Of a stretch of 58,233 bases of DNA, positions 21,201 to 28,515 are shown one piece after another; the stretch's first letter is position 1, and each line of letters opens with the position of its first letter. The position numbers and the translations under genes were made by a program. The stretch is from IMG/VR virus record IMGVR_UViG_3300021379_002051, positions 1-58,233 of that record. The stretch is one strand, 5' to 3'. This stretch comes from a virus. A model generated the notes under the pieces. It did not search any database and was not told where the DNA came from. It saw only the letters and a list, made by a program, of their open reading frames with translations.

Positions 21201-22826
21201 AACAGTTTCACCAGGCATTAGCGCAACGTCAACTAGGCCTCCTGCTGCATACTTAGTAACAAGTCCTCCACTAGCTTTACCTTTTAATTCTTTACCAAAA
21301 CCTTTGGCAAAACCGAATCCTGCTCTTAAGCCTTTGCCGGCCAAAAGAACACCAAGCACAGGAAGTACGCCTTTCACACTATCAGCTATTTGTATCAATG
21401 CGCTTGCAAGATCTAATGCACTCTTGGTAATAGCTTTAAAGCTATCAGTACCTCCTATCTCTCTAATGAGACCAAGAAACTCTTCCCTAACCTTGGATAT
21501 TTGATTAGACAATGATAGTTGAGCAGTGGCCGCGTCCTCTGCTAACGAACCCTGACCGGCTTGAGCAACAGCAAGTGCTTTTTGTGCGGTTGCAAATTGT
21601 TGTATTAAAGGAATAACCTTACCAATCTGTCTGAAACCGCCAAGCTCTTCAACAAGTGTAGAAAATTTAACATCTCTGGGATCTAATTGATTTAACCCCT
21701 GGGAAAGTAATTGAATTGCTTTATAGGCTCCAACAAATTTACCATCTACATCTGTTAATGTGATACCAAACTCTTTAAGAGCTTCAATGGTAGAACCTCT
21801 TTGGATTCTGGTAAAAATAGTTCTCAAACCAGTAGCAATAGTTTCTGCGCTTTCACGAGTAGTAGCTCTGACGCTAGTAAAAACAGCAACAAATTCATTT
21901 AAAGCGTCTGTGCCTTCACTGACTCCACGACTAGCAGCGGCAAATACACCACCAGTACGCTGAATCGCAGCAATAATATCACCTGCTTCAACAGCAAAAC
22001 TAGCAGCTACGGCGTTGACGGAACCTAAGGCTTTTTCTAGATCGCCAGCAGAAATGCCAAACTGTCTCATTAACGCAATACTACCTTCGACAGTTCTGTT
22101 TAAGTCATCAAATGACGGAGCTAATGCACTAAGAGCCAAAGCCTTTAATGCCTTCTCTGTTTCTCTTGCAGACAAACCCGCTTGTGCTAATGTAGTAGAA
22201 ACAGAGATTAAATCGCTTGAAGCAACGCCAAGGCTTGTGGACAGATTAGTTATCTCGCTACTGATAGCTTTTAAACCATCAGCTGTTTTACCAGTTACCT
22301 GTTGTAGTCTTACTAATTGTCTATCGAACTCTATGAATTGTTTAAACGCTTGATTAATAGCATTAGTCAATGAAAAGACAGCGCTAGTTACCAAACTAAA
22401 AGCTGCAAATCTTTTGACAGCTAAAGCTGACTGTTTTCCGAAATCTTCCATCAGGGTAGTTGCTTTGGCCACTTGAGCGCCCGCCGCTTGTGCTTGTTTG
22501 CCGGTATTAGAAATATTTTGACTTACATTGGCGGTGCTAGAGGCAGCTTTAGTAGCTGCGGTGCTCATAGTATTAAATTGAGCAGCGATGCCTGATATGT
22601 TGGTGGAAACACTTTTGGAGGTTGCTTGTACTGATTTAAGAGTTTTGTTTAAACCAATAAGATTTCTGTTTATACTAGCTATATTTTTAGCACTATTAGG
22701 GTCTATAGTCAGGTTAACCGATGCCTTAACACCCTTAAGTTGTTTATTAATATTAGACACAACCTGTCTAACATTAGAAGGTCCCCTAAGATTTAGCTCA
22801 GCAGTTAGATTAAAGCCTTTGGCCAT
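12249..22826 (-). CDS. Tape measure protein with embedded P-loop and nuclease-like domains
   Basis: 3525 residues, the longest gene in the window, sited between the major tail/chaperone genes and the tail tip as expected for a tape measure. Residues 1-500 are Ala/Ser/Gln-rich and helical. A P-loop with GPAGSGKT lies near 660-675. At about 930-985, MFEQMIQGLAG...FDFTNG...AIDEKIKYVDAKKG resembles a PD-(D/E)XK nuclease core. Four copies of a Gly-rich segment with (P)GE(T/F/Y)VV(I)N/S occur near 525, 1105, 2300 and 3345. Two of them share TDTVPAMLTPGEFV. Coiled coil and hydrophobic stretches follow to 2200. It sets tail length and probably travels into the cell; the enzymatic roles are inference. 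Confidence 0.9.
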   Translation of the reverse strand: MAKGFNLTAELNLRGPSNVRQVVSNINKQLKGVKASVNLTIDPNSAKNIASINRNLIGLNKTLKSVQATSKSVSTNISGIAAQFNTMSTAATKAASSTANVSQNISNTGKQAQAAGAQVAKATTLMEDFGKQSALAVKRFAAFSLVTSAVFSLTNAINQAFKQFIEFDRQLVRLQQVTGKTADGLKAISSEITNLSTSLGVASSDLISVSTTLAQAGLSARETEKALKALALSALAPSFDDLNRTVEGSIALMRQFGISAGDLEKALGSVNAVAASFAVEAGDIIAAIQRTGGVFAAASRGVSEGTDALNEFVAVFTSVRATTRESAETIATGLRTIFTRIQRGSTIEALKEFGITLTDVDGKFVGAYKAIQLLSQGLNQLDPRDVKFSTLVEELGGFRQIGKVIPLIQQFATAQKALAVAQAGQGSLAEDAATAQLSLSNQISKVREEFLGLIREIGGTDSFKAITKSALDLASALIQIADSVKGVLPVLGVLLAGKGLRAGFGFAKGFGKELKGKASGGLVTKYAAGGLVDVALMPGETVVSPEVVKKIGVGTLNRMNKADKMAKGGLAKVPGTGRADSFYTQIPAKSYVIRTDATNALGDKTISDIASGRQKFADGGQTKKTQQGKQVGGVGVFDSDMIGAGSKQILNAIRSSGKPYSVISGPAGSGKTTFATRKFGKNFIRSAADIEKYARFAVLSGAGATKTGDFSTEAQSLMSGAAQVIALQPSSEQVMSQRQQRIVDAESSGLPDTRSIGQLKGTMKAPTQIDSNLYKKFGNVQFVQKFDIGGEVKAGMVISEILDNKLGKVPISAKDVAFANPQVSPLASGSIAKLYAAPTGNKIQIGSASKLPLKDIEGIISRTVLGGSKTKTYNTEVAGVGEGQNEAFNSAIQKYTKEAIENSAKAWGRSANVSVSNVEFAEDFSIPGGQVGSMFEQMIQGLAGEPIASAASEDKRPFDFTNGLGRLVKRGDTGLFAIDEKIKYVDAKKGINSTQPSEFKKKISNQLAIEDFSKVQAAIQQRMNERTDSTKQQGVEGPTRDIPADLKTGVHSGSALAQRLSVKNSASAISKLGFEKSGKGWSYRQRKQASMAYGGEVPILAQEGEYVINRNSARSIGYGNLEKLNKYHSGGRVQKMAGGGKPKSNDRVGSLGLDGISGKITRASEFFIGALERFSGQLKADNIANADASIRQVTVFSGDLSAELQRNHAAHKRGAAAQTRINTEIAARIKSIRDSGLGYAEEQKYIKKLIKGIEQETAAAKKRLTITQKLSSSWTSLTGAISGATGALTGLASRFSRAKPPDSSAADAALAAAVQSQVKTSNASFARGVAGGFVPEGASVGGGATAAERAAASREAVDSGAATAWSPAVSAAMRGSPSATRSGRAGGTTMVPAQSPDIDVTKTQSSLDRLSSLATSVAVGLPLLSTAINGNREATTASEAANQSFTNGLATNLGVVTLVGSELRDLTKNVKGTKGRLLRFGAGVTTAVSAALAVGKAFVDASEASRKFKIESAKDKIEEGSETVKNTLEKLAKSGDPLSDELDNLDKALAASAAAAQEAAKNMGVQTQRASILQTLTEGVMGGGGDFGGGQQGAANRSIILQEKGTLAYLAVLGDTTKELKYMSELAPKIAKESSNVYAQSAKQFEDVLVARLKEGESLSDIMDSAAFDQNAEALARQNQAIEKQIVLIESDTRLGEGQKKALKDNIIALESQRVALEKAKQVNVELALKDLDNATKKLSYSFSRIMANMDEAIARSVSTLGQLDSAMQENIANMQGQATSGSSTGIQQLLDVISTPRAFSAQERQSSFSQATAGFGSSSDSISKVLEIGATLEDTILGAVNNAVANSADGTTEEKTGADVSSAVKQQLKNIGLPPGLSEKLSAEIGRQVATLRKEGDDNIDFSEIVEKVPAVGQALESFKTASQSVENRLKFLQSTFEQLSASTNELIGLQIDSNNRALNAQQIVINGYNALSQALGRNTSLAQKRYAIESKITSRTGGSTDPAQIRRNITNLSDQKTNLESGKAAAQAAGDVGTVQEFEKQIKQTSVSLNENVMALKDMAENTDLASAALGQIEQAQQKQRAGIGIIEKLVTSTPKQLNELNQSALRLSRNMSGVANFGTTSEQRGQDLELFNMIAPLLGDQAEPLKANVLQSMLQQSGVGVTPMFQQILDTMRNPQADPVQAEAIKTYQDAIQKQSEANVELANINNNLANDIANQTQKGIEAAIKNSVVRFDDKQITDLISGINNPGADQPAPVPAVGIATGGLIYKADGGNVNTIFKPKGTDTVPAMLTPGEFVVNKASTQKHLPLLQSINKSKGGDVSYYAEGGTVGGYKTNWAKENEDDQDRQNVSRSPIPYINPKIFDELSEGAIFGSKGNYVPVYGGNFDYTAHFLKRVSKSSSQEDVEKVLKNEQMNLLGSPAPALIGWKIGDPPFTQASLQEAGLFTGGDKVPKWKTQQPLPSSQGFDNLGGGIPINTDGTVPQISPGATDLYYDDKIQRVGPEGYPGTSPDLAMPYYSIQGQKSLAEAAINKYQAISKKLNSLQFVKKTNDLVPANNVKFLQPGNGKIPFYTKSGGYGPFGRLNDRDQYDGLVVLPQLQGNQPTPTNGTTKVNTFGEVNSGDSTFFGNKVRIPGHVGIGPQTITSPDTTGYQDPAKLTQQILTAQNDVESIKSTLDSYAGDPGFFDSISTSKAANTNLGNRLKNLESGSLGSVYTTIGTDNLNKEWKSKTKGDSLALFIEGIRDKWNETIGKFDAQQKRDADAIGAYGDGARVGGTSYLWSGAKLAANFVSKYFAGEDRTQKETAAELPAGFKIGEKQLQSFDLTSVFADIGPGLGSKNITGAFNAQEFEMPSYTQANKYSGVGDSLKGVMISDGMNYDTTLNPFDGTALAGKTLYFKDLAAAQEKFRSYYDALAAAYDKENNIFANEPGITGLMELKGINPDIAAINLDPVIAKNAKEKIPLEGNTLLQDSLIKLKERYLSQVGGEAITGKSATIDPKTKGQDWLDLGVIQDIVRGVVIPYARNIVAMGGRLPNIGSIDGLGAFAEYVSQGADYIGSRARSATDMPAIIFGQLKALGEIFSLISQNKKQEVLSKLGLPATMSDGETPPVLKDAASMTMAIQKYGQFLTQQGALSLGGDATALNQPVDQNYKINGQSIADIFKSGKVELAEVDAATGSFTSSQASEAQAPKDLKSVGKLVLNPYNVLPSGVRQAFTDNLVNTLMQARFMNAAEAVKNVGSYLAKQDNFLLDETNAAQSPAAEDAALKTANQYLLLLTNGVLGLIPDNEKLQQIKAARAQRQKEQEVQTKARGGLIYASNGTLVNFQPQGTDTVPAMLTPGEFVINRQSTQKHLPLLKAINNAGSSGLSSSQAIQRFATGGIVQPKYYQDAGMVSGGNAVMKPVPLKIEQKSINDAKTAISSAITEGAKTLSGVLSGVNILENSESFVNAISSFTRSVNNIVSNLASINLPEQIQFTGNVQVNLTGANNLTEAAESIVNNAIRKAFGDLGVANEGSIVIPQQFK

Positions 22827-22845
22827 ATAAGATTTTCCTGTATAT

Positions 22846-22887
22846 AAAAATTATCCCCAAGCCAAAAAATATTTTAGCTGGGGATAA
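22846..22887 (-). terminator. Intrinsic terminator or attenuator before the tape measure gene
   Basis: The arms TTATCCCCA and TGGGGATAA (22851-22859 and 22879-22887) pair perfectly. On the minus strand they are followed by a run of five T. It lies between 22921-23847 and the tape measure start, so it would lower transcription into the tape measure from upstream. Confidence 0.7.
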
Positions 22888-22920
22888 CTATCATTGAAAT
22901 TACAAAAAATTAGACTTAGA

Positions 22921-23847
22921 CTATTTTTTTCTAGTTCTTGATTTACTAGTTTTTTCTTCGGGCTCCTTGTCTTCTGAAGTTTCTGTATTCTCAGACTCCG
23001 AATCATCATTAGTTGATTCTGAATCTTCATCAGTTGATTCTGAATCTTCATCATCAAGAATAATAGGGTTACCATCGTCGTCCAAAAATGGCTGACTGTC
23101 AACAATATAGTCTCCGTCTTCATTGATAAGTTTTCCGTATTTGTCAACATATTTACCTTCTTCATTAATAAATCTTCCGTTTGCATCAACCAATCGCCCT
23201 TCTTGATCAATTAATCTTCCTTGCTTATCAATAAATCTCAGATCTTTGTCAATAAATTTGTATTTCTTTAAAAACTTATTTTCTGGCAAATTGCTTTCAT
23301 AGTTGCTATCCAAACCGTACATCATATTGGCCAAAATTTGAGCGCCATTTAGAGCAACTGGCTCCGTGGATCTCTGCAAATAGTCGGCTAAATTATCGAA
23401 ATATTTTTGTTTACTATCATTATACACCACACAAACACTAACTAAATAATTAAATCTAGCATTATCAGCTTGTCCTTCAGCAGTGTGTGTGTCTAAATTG
23501 GTTCTAACGCTAATAAGCTCCCTTATCTTTTCTCTTTTTTCTTTGATTTTAATAGCTAAATCTTTAGCTTCGTTTAGGCTGAAACCACCAGCAGCAATAC
23601 GCTGTTCGCCATCTAATATCTCTTTTTGTAAAGTGTTAAATTCTGCTTCCTTCTGATCGTTCCACAAACCTTGCTCTTTTAAGAGATCATCTAATTTTGC
23701 TCTCACAATACTATCTGATTTAATAGCATCTGTAAAAGCTTGATTATATGCTTTCTGGGCTCCTCTCTGATCATCCAGAGTTGGACTCCTAACTAAGAAG
23801 GTAACTTCTTTATCATCAATAGTTGCAGTAAATGTTTTCTTATTCAT
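22921..23847 (-). CDS. Hypothetical tail assembly protein with heptad beta-repeats and acidic tail
   Basis: 308 residues from an ATG at 23847 with AGGAG upstream. Residues 1-190 are mostly helical with a YLVSVCVVYND segment, a composition seen in tail assembly chaperone-type proteins. Residues about 200-250 hold about seven tandem 7-residue repeats of the form (F/L/Y)(I/V)(D/N)xxG(R/K), for example FIDKQGR, LIDQEGR, LVDANGR. The C-terminus is strongly acidic (DSES/DEDSES runs) and then basic. Immediately upstream of the tape measure, where lambda-like phages have gpG/gpGT. I infer a chaperone or tape-measure-binding role. No frameshift signal was identified. Confidence 0.75.
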   Translation of the reverse strand: MNKKTFTATIDDKEVTFLVRSPTLDDQRGAQKAYNQAFTDAIKSDSIVRAKLDDLLKEQGLWNDQKEAEFNTLQKEILDGEQRIAAGGFSLNEAKDLAIKIKEKREKIRELISVRTNLDTHTAEGQADNARFNYLVSVCVVYNDSKQKYFDNLADYLQRSTEPVALNGAQILANMMYGLDSNYESNLPENKFLKKYKFIDKDLRFIDKQGRLIDQEGRLVDANGRFINEEGKYVDKYGKLINEDGDYIVDSQPFLDDDGNPIILDDEDSESTDEDSESTNDDSESENTETSEDKEPEEKTSKSRTRKK

Positions 23848-23861
23848 AATGTATCTATCTC

Positions 23862-24155
23862 CTATTTGTCCTTTGATTCTGAATTAAAATAATATGTATT
23901 CTTTACTTTTGTCTGGTTATTATTAGCATTTATGTATTCTTTGAGTTCATTTATGGCTAGTCTTGATTGCTTATTACCATTATTTAATATGTCATTTCTG
24001 GTATATTCCCAAATCTCTTGAAATTTTTCAATGTTGGTATTATCTTGGGTCCATAAATACCCAAAAGCTTTTTCAAATTTAGCCAAAGAGCCTATCATTG
24101 TAGTTTGAAATTTTTTGTATATAGAATCTAATAAATCTTTATCTCTGTTATTCAT
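23862..24155 (-). CDS. Small hypothetical protein of the tail assembly region
   Basis: 97 residues from the ATG at 24155, which follows AGAGGA and directly succeeds the stop of the upstream gene. A longer in-frame reading to 24191 would run into that gene. The protein is Lys/Asn-rich and predicted helical, with an aromatic patch FGYLWTQDN in the middle. Located between the major tail protein and the tape measure, so probably a tail assembly factor, but the family is not recognised. Confidence 0.7.
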   Translation of the reverse strand: MNNRDKDLLDSIYKKFQTTMIGSLAKFEKAFGYLWTQDNTNIEKFQEIWEYTRNDILNNGNKQSRLAINELKEYINANNNQTKVKNTYYFNSESKDK

Positions 24156-24156
24156 T

Positions 24157-25200
24157 TTATTTCCTCTTGTTCTGTTTTTTTTGCAAATCATTCATTTGAG
24201 ATTGTATTTTATGTTTTTCGGATGGTAGCTCATATGATTTTAATTTTTGATCAGAATTCTTAATCGCTTGATTATCTTGAGCTATTAAAACCTTAGCTGT
24301 AGCATCGTTTAAGTTATTTATCTCTTGTATATCCTTTTGGCTTTCTGCAGGAAAGTAAACATTTTGGGCATTTTTTAATTTTGGATTTATAGACTGAAAT
24401 TGCTTTTCTTTCTTCTCCTTCTTTCTGTTCTCTTTCTGTAACAGCATCCATCCGTCTAAAGCATCATCATCTTCTATAACATCGTCATCTGGACATTCTG
24501 GGTGGTCGTATACACTATCATACATTCGAGACACATTAACAAGTATTCTTTGATCATCAGACCAATTAATAACACTGTCTGGAAATATATTATTTTTGTC
24601 AGCATTCCAATACGATCTCCATAACTGAGATCTAGCCAATAATTTCAGCTTATCTATATCAATATTATATTCATTTATCTGCCTTAATAAAGCATTAAAA
24701 AAAACATAGTCTATATTATCAGATGTAAAAACTTTTTTACCTTTATGTCTCAAAGTATTTTTGATAATGTATTGATTCTTTAGATTAAGAGCATGAAATT
24801 CCAGAGTATGACTAGCAAAATCATTTTTAATATCTAATATAGACGATAATTGTTTCTTAAGCCTAGATAATTGTTTTTTATTGTTTTTCTTTTGCTCGGG
24901 TATGCGATAATTCTTAAATAAATCTATCTTTACTTTGTCAATACCCTGCTCAATATTCTTAATTTGGTCTTTGGTGTTTGGCATCCATAATCCTAATACT
25001 ATAAGATAATTTTCCACATCATTGAATCTTAGCCAGTCTTCATATTTTTCATCATTAATAATATGATCGTATATAATTTCTGCTTTATACTTAATTCTGC
25101 TATTTGGTTGATATAGTGTATAATCTTTGTCATTATAAGAAAAAATAAGAGACCTGTTAATAATCCTTTGAAGTAAAAACTCCAAATCTGAATCATTCAT
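24157..25200 (-). CDS. Hypothetical protein of the tail assembly region
   Basis: 347 residues, starting MNDSDLEFLLQ. It is charged and mostly helical, with long Lys/Glu/Gln-rich coiled-coil-like stretches (about 115-150, and the last 100 residues) and an acidic patch DDDVIEDDDALDGW near 240. Its start overlaps the end of the 25193-25345 gene (ATGAATGA), so translation is coupled. Lying between the major tail protein and the tape measure, it may act in tail assembly, but I do not recognise the family. Confidence 0.75.
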   Translation of the reverse strand: MNDSDLEFLLQRIINRSLIFSYNDKDYTLYQPNSRIKYKAEIIYDHIINDEKYEDWLRFNDVENYLIVLGLWMPNTKDQIKNIEQGIDKVKIDLFKNYRIPEQKKNNKKQLSRLKKQLSSILDIKNDFASHTLEFHALNLKNQYIIKNTLRHKGKKVFTSDNIDYVFFNALLRQINEYNIDIDKLKLLARSQLWRSYWNADKNNIFPDSVINWSDDQRILVNVSRMYDSVYDHPECPDDDVIEDDDALDGWMLLQKENRKKEKKEKQFQSINPKLKNAQNVYFPAESQKDIQEINNLNDATAKVLIAQDNQAIKNSDQKLKSYELPSEKHKIQSQMNDLQKKQNKRK

Positions 25201-25345
25201 CTTCCTTCTTTGCGCTAGAATTCCTTAATAATAAAAGCTGCTGATCTTTTTCCTGAATTTGTTTTTGTAGATCTTCTATATAATTTTTCATCTGGTAAAA
25301 ATCTACATACATTTTACCTATAATAGAAAAAATTTCGTCATTCAT
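25193..25345 (-). CDS. Small coiled-coil protein, 50 residues
   Basis: A 50-residue reading frame from an ATG at 25345 with AAGGAAG just upstream, ending at TGA 25195-25193 and overlapping the next start. It fills what would otherwise be a 200-bp gap. The sequence has a Gln/Lys/Glu-rich amphipathic helix in the second half (YIEDLQKQIQEKDQQLLLL), typical of a short coiled coil. Its clear ribosome site and overlapping stop/start support it as real. A weak GTGTTGA motif lies 47 nt upstream. Function unknown. Confidence 0.65.
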   Translation of the reverse strand: MNDEIFSIIGKMYVDFYQMKNYIEDLQKQIQEKDQQLLLLRNSSAKKEDE

Positions 25346-25402
25346 AACTTCCTTATCCTTTAAATAGTCCTTGTATCTTATTACAAATTACATCAACACT
25401 TT

Positions 25403-26380
25403 TTAAGTAAGAGTTGCAAATGTGCCAGAAACAGTAATACTGAAACTGTTATAGTTTCTGTAACTAGTAGTTACGGTAACATTTCCACCACCAGCATCTC
25501 CACCACTATAGTTGACACTAGTAATTACATTATTGCTACCTAAATTAATAGTCATCGTATTGCTACTACCGCTACTACCGCTACTAGCGCCATTACAAAT
25601 ACTCACAGATAAAGACTCGCCAGTGCTGCTACCATAACTACTACAACCAGGCTCGCTGGCACTAGCATCTCCTGCACCAGCACCCAATGCTAAGCTTTCC
25701 CACTCTGAAGTAACTTCAACAGGGAAATTTAAAAGCCTGACTGTAGGAGCAAAAGTTCCTAATTGATATAATGGTTCTCTAGAAAGATCCACACTAATAG
25801 TTACTTGCTGCATACCACTTGCAGCACCAACCATCTGTCTTCTACCAACAAAACCTCCAGCGCCAGGAAATGCGGCAGTACCTGTGGTCGTGCTGTGATT
25901 TTGTCCAATTAGAGTAACATCTTCGGTTAAATTGCCTTCTACAGGCAGGGTATATGACACATTGCTAAGGTACATACCATTCATTTGAACAGCATTCACA
26001 GCTGTTCTGGTGTTCAGATCCAGATTATTAGCAGTATCATCAAAAGCAGTCACTGTTACATCGCATGTGCGTTCAGCTAATGTATTTAATGGTAATCCGC
26101 TACCTAGACCAAGGCTACCACTACTACCACCACTACTACCACTACTACCACTACTACTAGCAGTACATAGTAAGTACAAAGGAGCAGTACCATTAATTAA
26201 TTTGGAGATAGTAACCTCTACATCTGCCAAGTCCTGTACATCTTCATATACGCTCAATCTTCCTAGCTGAAAAACCGGTTCGAGATTATATGTGGTGCTA
26301 ATTCCTAAACTTTGTACGCCAGTGATGACGCTTCCATTAATAGATACGGCTTGTGCAGCGTAATAAAGTCTATTGGCCAT
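25403..26380 (-). CDS. Major tail tube protein candidate
   Basis: 325 residues, starting MANRLYYAAQAVSING with a strong GGAGATA site. Two runs of Ser/Gly repeats (SSGSSG, near residues 75-95 and 255-275) flank compact beta-rich segments. Aromatic beta-rich sequence such as VSYTLPVEGNLTEDVTLIGQNH fits the tail tube fold, in which the N-terminal segment describes basal features and ordering of strands. A GGTGTATA late motif lies 41 nt upstream, as suits a highly expressed structural gene, and it precedes the chaperone and tape measure genes. The Ser/Gly linkers are unusual and may be flexible insertions. Assignment rests on gene order more than on sequence. Confidence 0.65.
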   Translation of the reverse strand: MANRLYYAAQAVSINGSVITGVQSLGISTTYNLEPVFQLGRLSVYEDVQDLADVEVTISKLINGTAPLYLLCTASSSGSSGSSGGSSGSLGLGSGLPLNTLAERTCDVTVTAFDDTANNLDLNTRTAVNAVQMNGMYLSNVSYTLPVEGNLTEDVTLIGQNHSTTTGTAAFPGAGGFVGRRQMVGAASGMQQVTISVDLSREPLYQLGTFAPTVRLLNFPVEVTSEWESLALGAGAGDASASEPGCSSYGSSTGESLSVSICNGASSGSSGSSNTMTINLGSNNVITSVNYSGGDAGGGNVTVTTSYRNYNSFSITVSGTFATLT

Positions 26381-26421
26381 GGTTTATCTCCATATGGTTG
26401 TAATTTGTACGGTTAAAATGA

Positions 26422-26429
26422 TATACACC
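26422..26429 (-). promoter_or_regulatory. Putative phage late promoter, GGTGTATA
   Basis: GGTGTATA on the minus strand in the gap before the major tail protein candidate, 41 nt from its ATG. Confidence 0.55.
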
Positions 26430-26432
26430 AAA

Positions 26433-27356
26433 CTATGGAAAAATTTCTATCTTCCATCTAATAATGGATCCAAAAAGAGCTGAACTAAAAGTATTAAACT
26501 CAACAGTGTTAGTATCAGATATATTACACCATAAAGAGGGGTAATTACTCACCAGTTGCTCGTATGTATACCCGCTTGTATTTAATGAGCCATTATAATT
26601 CAAGGTATATTTTTGATTCGATACGGCCAATTTGCTATTAAAGAGCCTGATACCCTTTTCTTTTTGATATAGCAATATTTCCGATATGGTATTTCGTTGA
26701 TTAATATTTTCAGTAAATATGTGTAAAAATACGTCCTGATATATAATATTGTCAACATTACCAAGACTATGTGGTTTAAGTTCTGTATTAGGCGCAATTT
26801 CTATCATGATCGCAGGCATTTGCATTCTGTGTGAAGCATCCATATCGTAATCACCCTGATTGTTTAGATGATTAGCTAATAAATATGTTTGTTTTTGTAG
26901 CTCCTTCCACCAAACACAATCGCTACTTTTGTAAGTCTGTATATATCGATAGCTATAATTAAGTTTAACATCAGATGTCGCAGCGATGGCGTTGTCAAAA
27001 ATAATGGCCCCTAACGGATAATTAATTGTGTAGGTTGTACTTCCAGAACCCGTCGGGCCTGCAAAAAAAGCAGAATTAACATATACGCCAGATACAGGAG
27101 TAGGAGAAGAACTGTTCACAGATACTCCAGTTTCATAAACCCAATCTTTTCTAGCAGATTGCCAAATTTTGGGATTAGATTCTGAGGGTTTTAATTTATT
27201 GAAATAATTACCAGCTAGATCTGTCGTAACACCATCAACATTGATAAAACCACCAATATTTAAAAAAGACCAATCCAAAAAAGCCTTGATATTCTCTTCT
27301 AGAGAAGCTATGCTATATCTTTGCGAAACCGATGAAACGTTATGAAAACCTATCAT
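26433..27356 (-). CDS. Neck or tail terminator protein candidate
   Basis: 307 residues, starting MIGFHNVSS. Middle part has TYTINYPLGAIIFD and VKLNYSYRYIQTY, beta-rich; then a segment PAIMIEIAPN...YQDVFLHIFTENINQRNTISEIL with a helix-strand pattern. It lies between connector-like genes and the major tail protein, where tail terminator and neck proteins are found. It overlaps the 27353 gene end by 4 bp. The role is inferred from order; I recognise no named family with certainty. Confidence 0.6.
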   Translation of the reverse strand: MIGFHNVSSVSQRYSIASLEENIKAFLDWSFLNIGGFINVDGVTTDLAGNYFNKLKPSESNPKIWQSARKDWVYETGVSVNSSSPTPVSGVYVNSAFFAGPTGSGSTTYTINYPLGAIIFDNAIAATSDVKLNYSYRYIQTYKSSDCVWWKELQKQTYLLANHLNNQGDYDMDASHRMQMPAIMIEIAPNTELKPHSLGNVDNIIYQDVFLHIFTENINQRNTISEILLYQKEKGIRLFNSKLAVSNQKYTLNYNGSLNTSGYTYEQLVSNYPSLWCNISDTNTVEFNTFSSALFGSIIRWKIEIFP

Positions 27357-27994
27357 ATGTATCTCTCAATATTATTTTTGACTATATTCATTATATCGTT
27401 ATCATTTATACTTTTAGCTGCTCTAGTAGTCCAGTTATCGTTTTGTTTACCAGCAAAGCTGGGTGACACAGACCAACTGGAGTCGGATTTGACCATAATT
27501 GCATTACCTGTTCGTGAATGGATATTTGGTCCATATTGAACTTGATATTGTTTGATAATAGGAGATGTTCCATGATATAGTAACCACTGTAACCAAGGTA
27601 ATACATTTCCGCTATCTACTACAGAAGCGATATCAGTATATATTAAACCGTTCATATCATCTGTTTTCATAAAGCCTATAAAAAAACCACCAGTAATACC
27701 ACCAGATCCAGCCGTAATGTTTTTTGTTGTAATAGTTGCATTACTAGCCAGAAACTCTACTATTTTATTGACGCTTCCGCTATCAGCAATGCCAAAATCG
27801 TATTTTAATGTACCAGACATTAATGATCCATATTCTGGTTGTTTTTTCAAAGCATCTGTAATTAATGGTCTAAAATCTGATTCTATGGCTGGTAGAGCTT
27901 TTTTTATGACGTTATTAATTTCTTTAGTTAAAGACTGTGTAATCTTTTTTGAAACGTCGCTAGGTTTGTCTAAAAGTTTTAAGCTAAAATTCAT
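27353..27994 (-). CDS. Tail completion / head-tail joining protein candidate
   Basis: 213 residues from the ATG at 27994, which overlaps the upstream stop as ATGA. A GTG twelve bases earlier is an alternative. N-terminal amphipathic helices (SKKITQSLTKEINNVIKKALPAIESDFRPLI) are followed by a beta-rich region with GGFFIGFM and WLQWLLYHG. The layout recalls tail completion (HK97 gp10-like or neck) proteins, which have N-terminal helices followed by a beta sheet. Position between connector and tail tube genes agrees. Family assignment is tentative. Confidence 0.6.
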   Translation of the reverse strand: MNFSLKLLDKPSDVSKKITQSLTKEINNVIKKALPAIESDFRPLITDALKKQPEYGSLMSGTLKYDFGIADSGSVNKIVEFLASNATITTKNITAGSGGITGGFFIGFMKTDDMNGLIYTDIASVVDSGNVLPWLQWLLYHGTSPIIKQYQVQYGPNIHSRTGNAIMVKSDSSWSVSPSFAGKQNDNWTTRAAKSINDNDIMNIVKNNIERYI

Positions 27995-28515
27995 TTTCTT
28001 TTCCACATAGTAGTAATGTAGTCGTTTGAACCCAAACCTACCGGTGTGGGATCTCCAGACCTTTCATATCTATATAAACCATATTTTTCTAAACTAGTAT
28101 CGAAAATAATTTCTGTAGCATTTCTTAATTTTGGTAATAGCTCTATTTTTGATAAAGTTTGCACATCTCCATCGGCAATTTTAACATTCGAAGAAGAAAG
28201 ATTGATCCAATACTTGCTATTAAACACAGCTATAATATCTATAATTTCAGAAGACTGAGAACTTAAAAATCCATGACCAATACACACCGGACATATGGCT
28301 CCGTCAGGAAATGGAGAAGGTCCAGAACCATTATATATTGAGCTAGAGAAATGAGATATAGGATCTCTAACACAATTATTACAGGTAGCTTCCTTGCCTC
28401 CATCGTATAGCAGTCTGCTTTTGACACTAAAACCCTGATCGCTCAATAAGTAATCTATAGCTGAATTAAATATACTCTTAAATTCTGGACCTAGTATATT
28501 ATTAAAATTTATCAT
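27991..28515 (-). CDS. Hypothetical protein with zinc-ribbon-like Cys motif
   Basis: 174 residues; the start overlaps the upstream stop (ATGA at 28515-28512). A four-Cys motif, CNNC...CPVC with about 35 residues between, sits near residues 45-85 and could bind zinc. The remainder is a small alpha/beta protein with VFNSKYWINLSSS and IELLPKLRNATEI. It is embedded in the head-tail connector block with tight overlaps on both sides, so it is probably a connector or neck component. No named family recognised. Confidence 0.65.
   Translation of the reverse strand: MINFNNILGPEFKSIFNSAIDYLLSDQGFSVKSRLLYDGGKEATCNNCVRDPISHFSSSIYNGSGPSPFPDGAICPVCIGHGFLSSQSSEIIDIIAVFNSKYWINLSSSNVKIADGDVQTLSKIELLPKLRNATEIIFDTSLEKYGLYRYERSGDPTPVGLGSNDYITTMWKRK

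Noticed and set aside
23430-23450. Internal GGTGTATA in the 22921-23847 gene
   Set aside because: It fits the codons VVYND and no gene starts within 60 bp downstream, so probably chance.
24500-24520. Internal AGTGTATA in the 24157-25200 gene
   Set aside because: In coding sequence with no start codon at the usual distance; probably chance.
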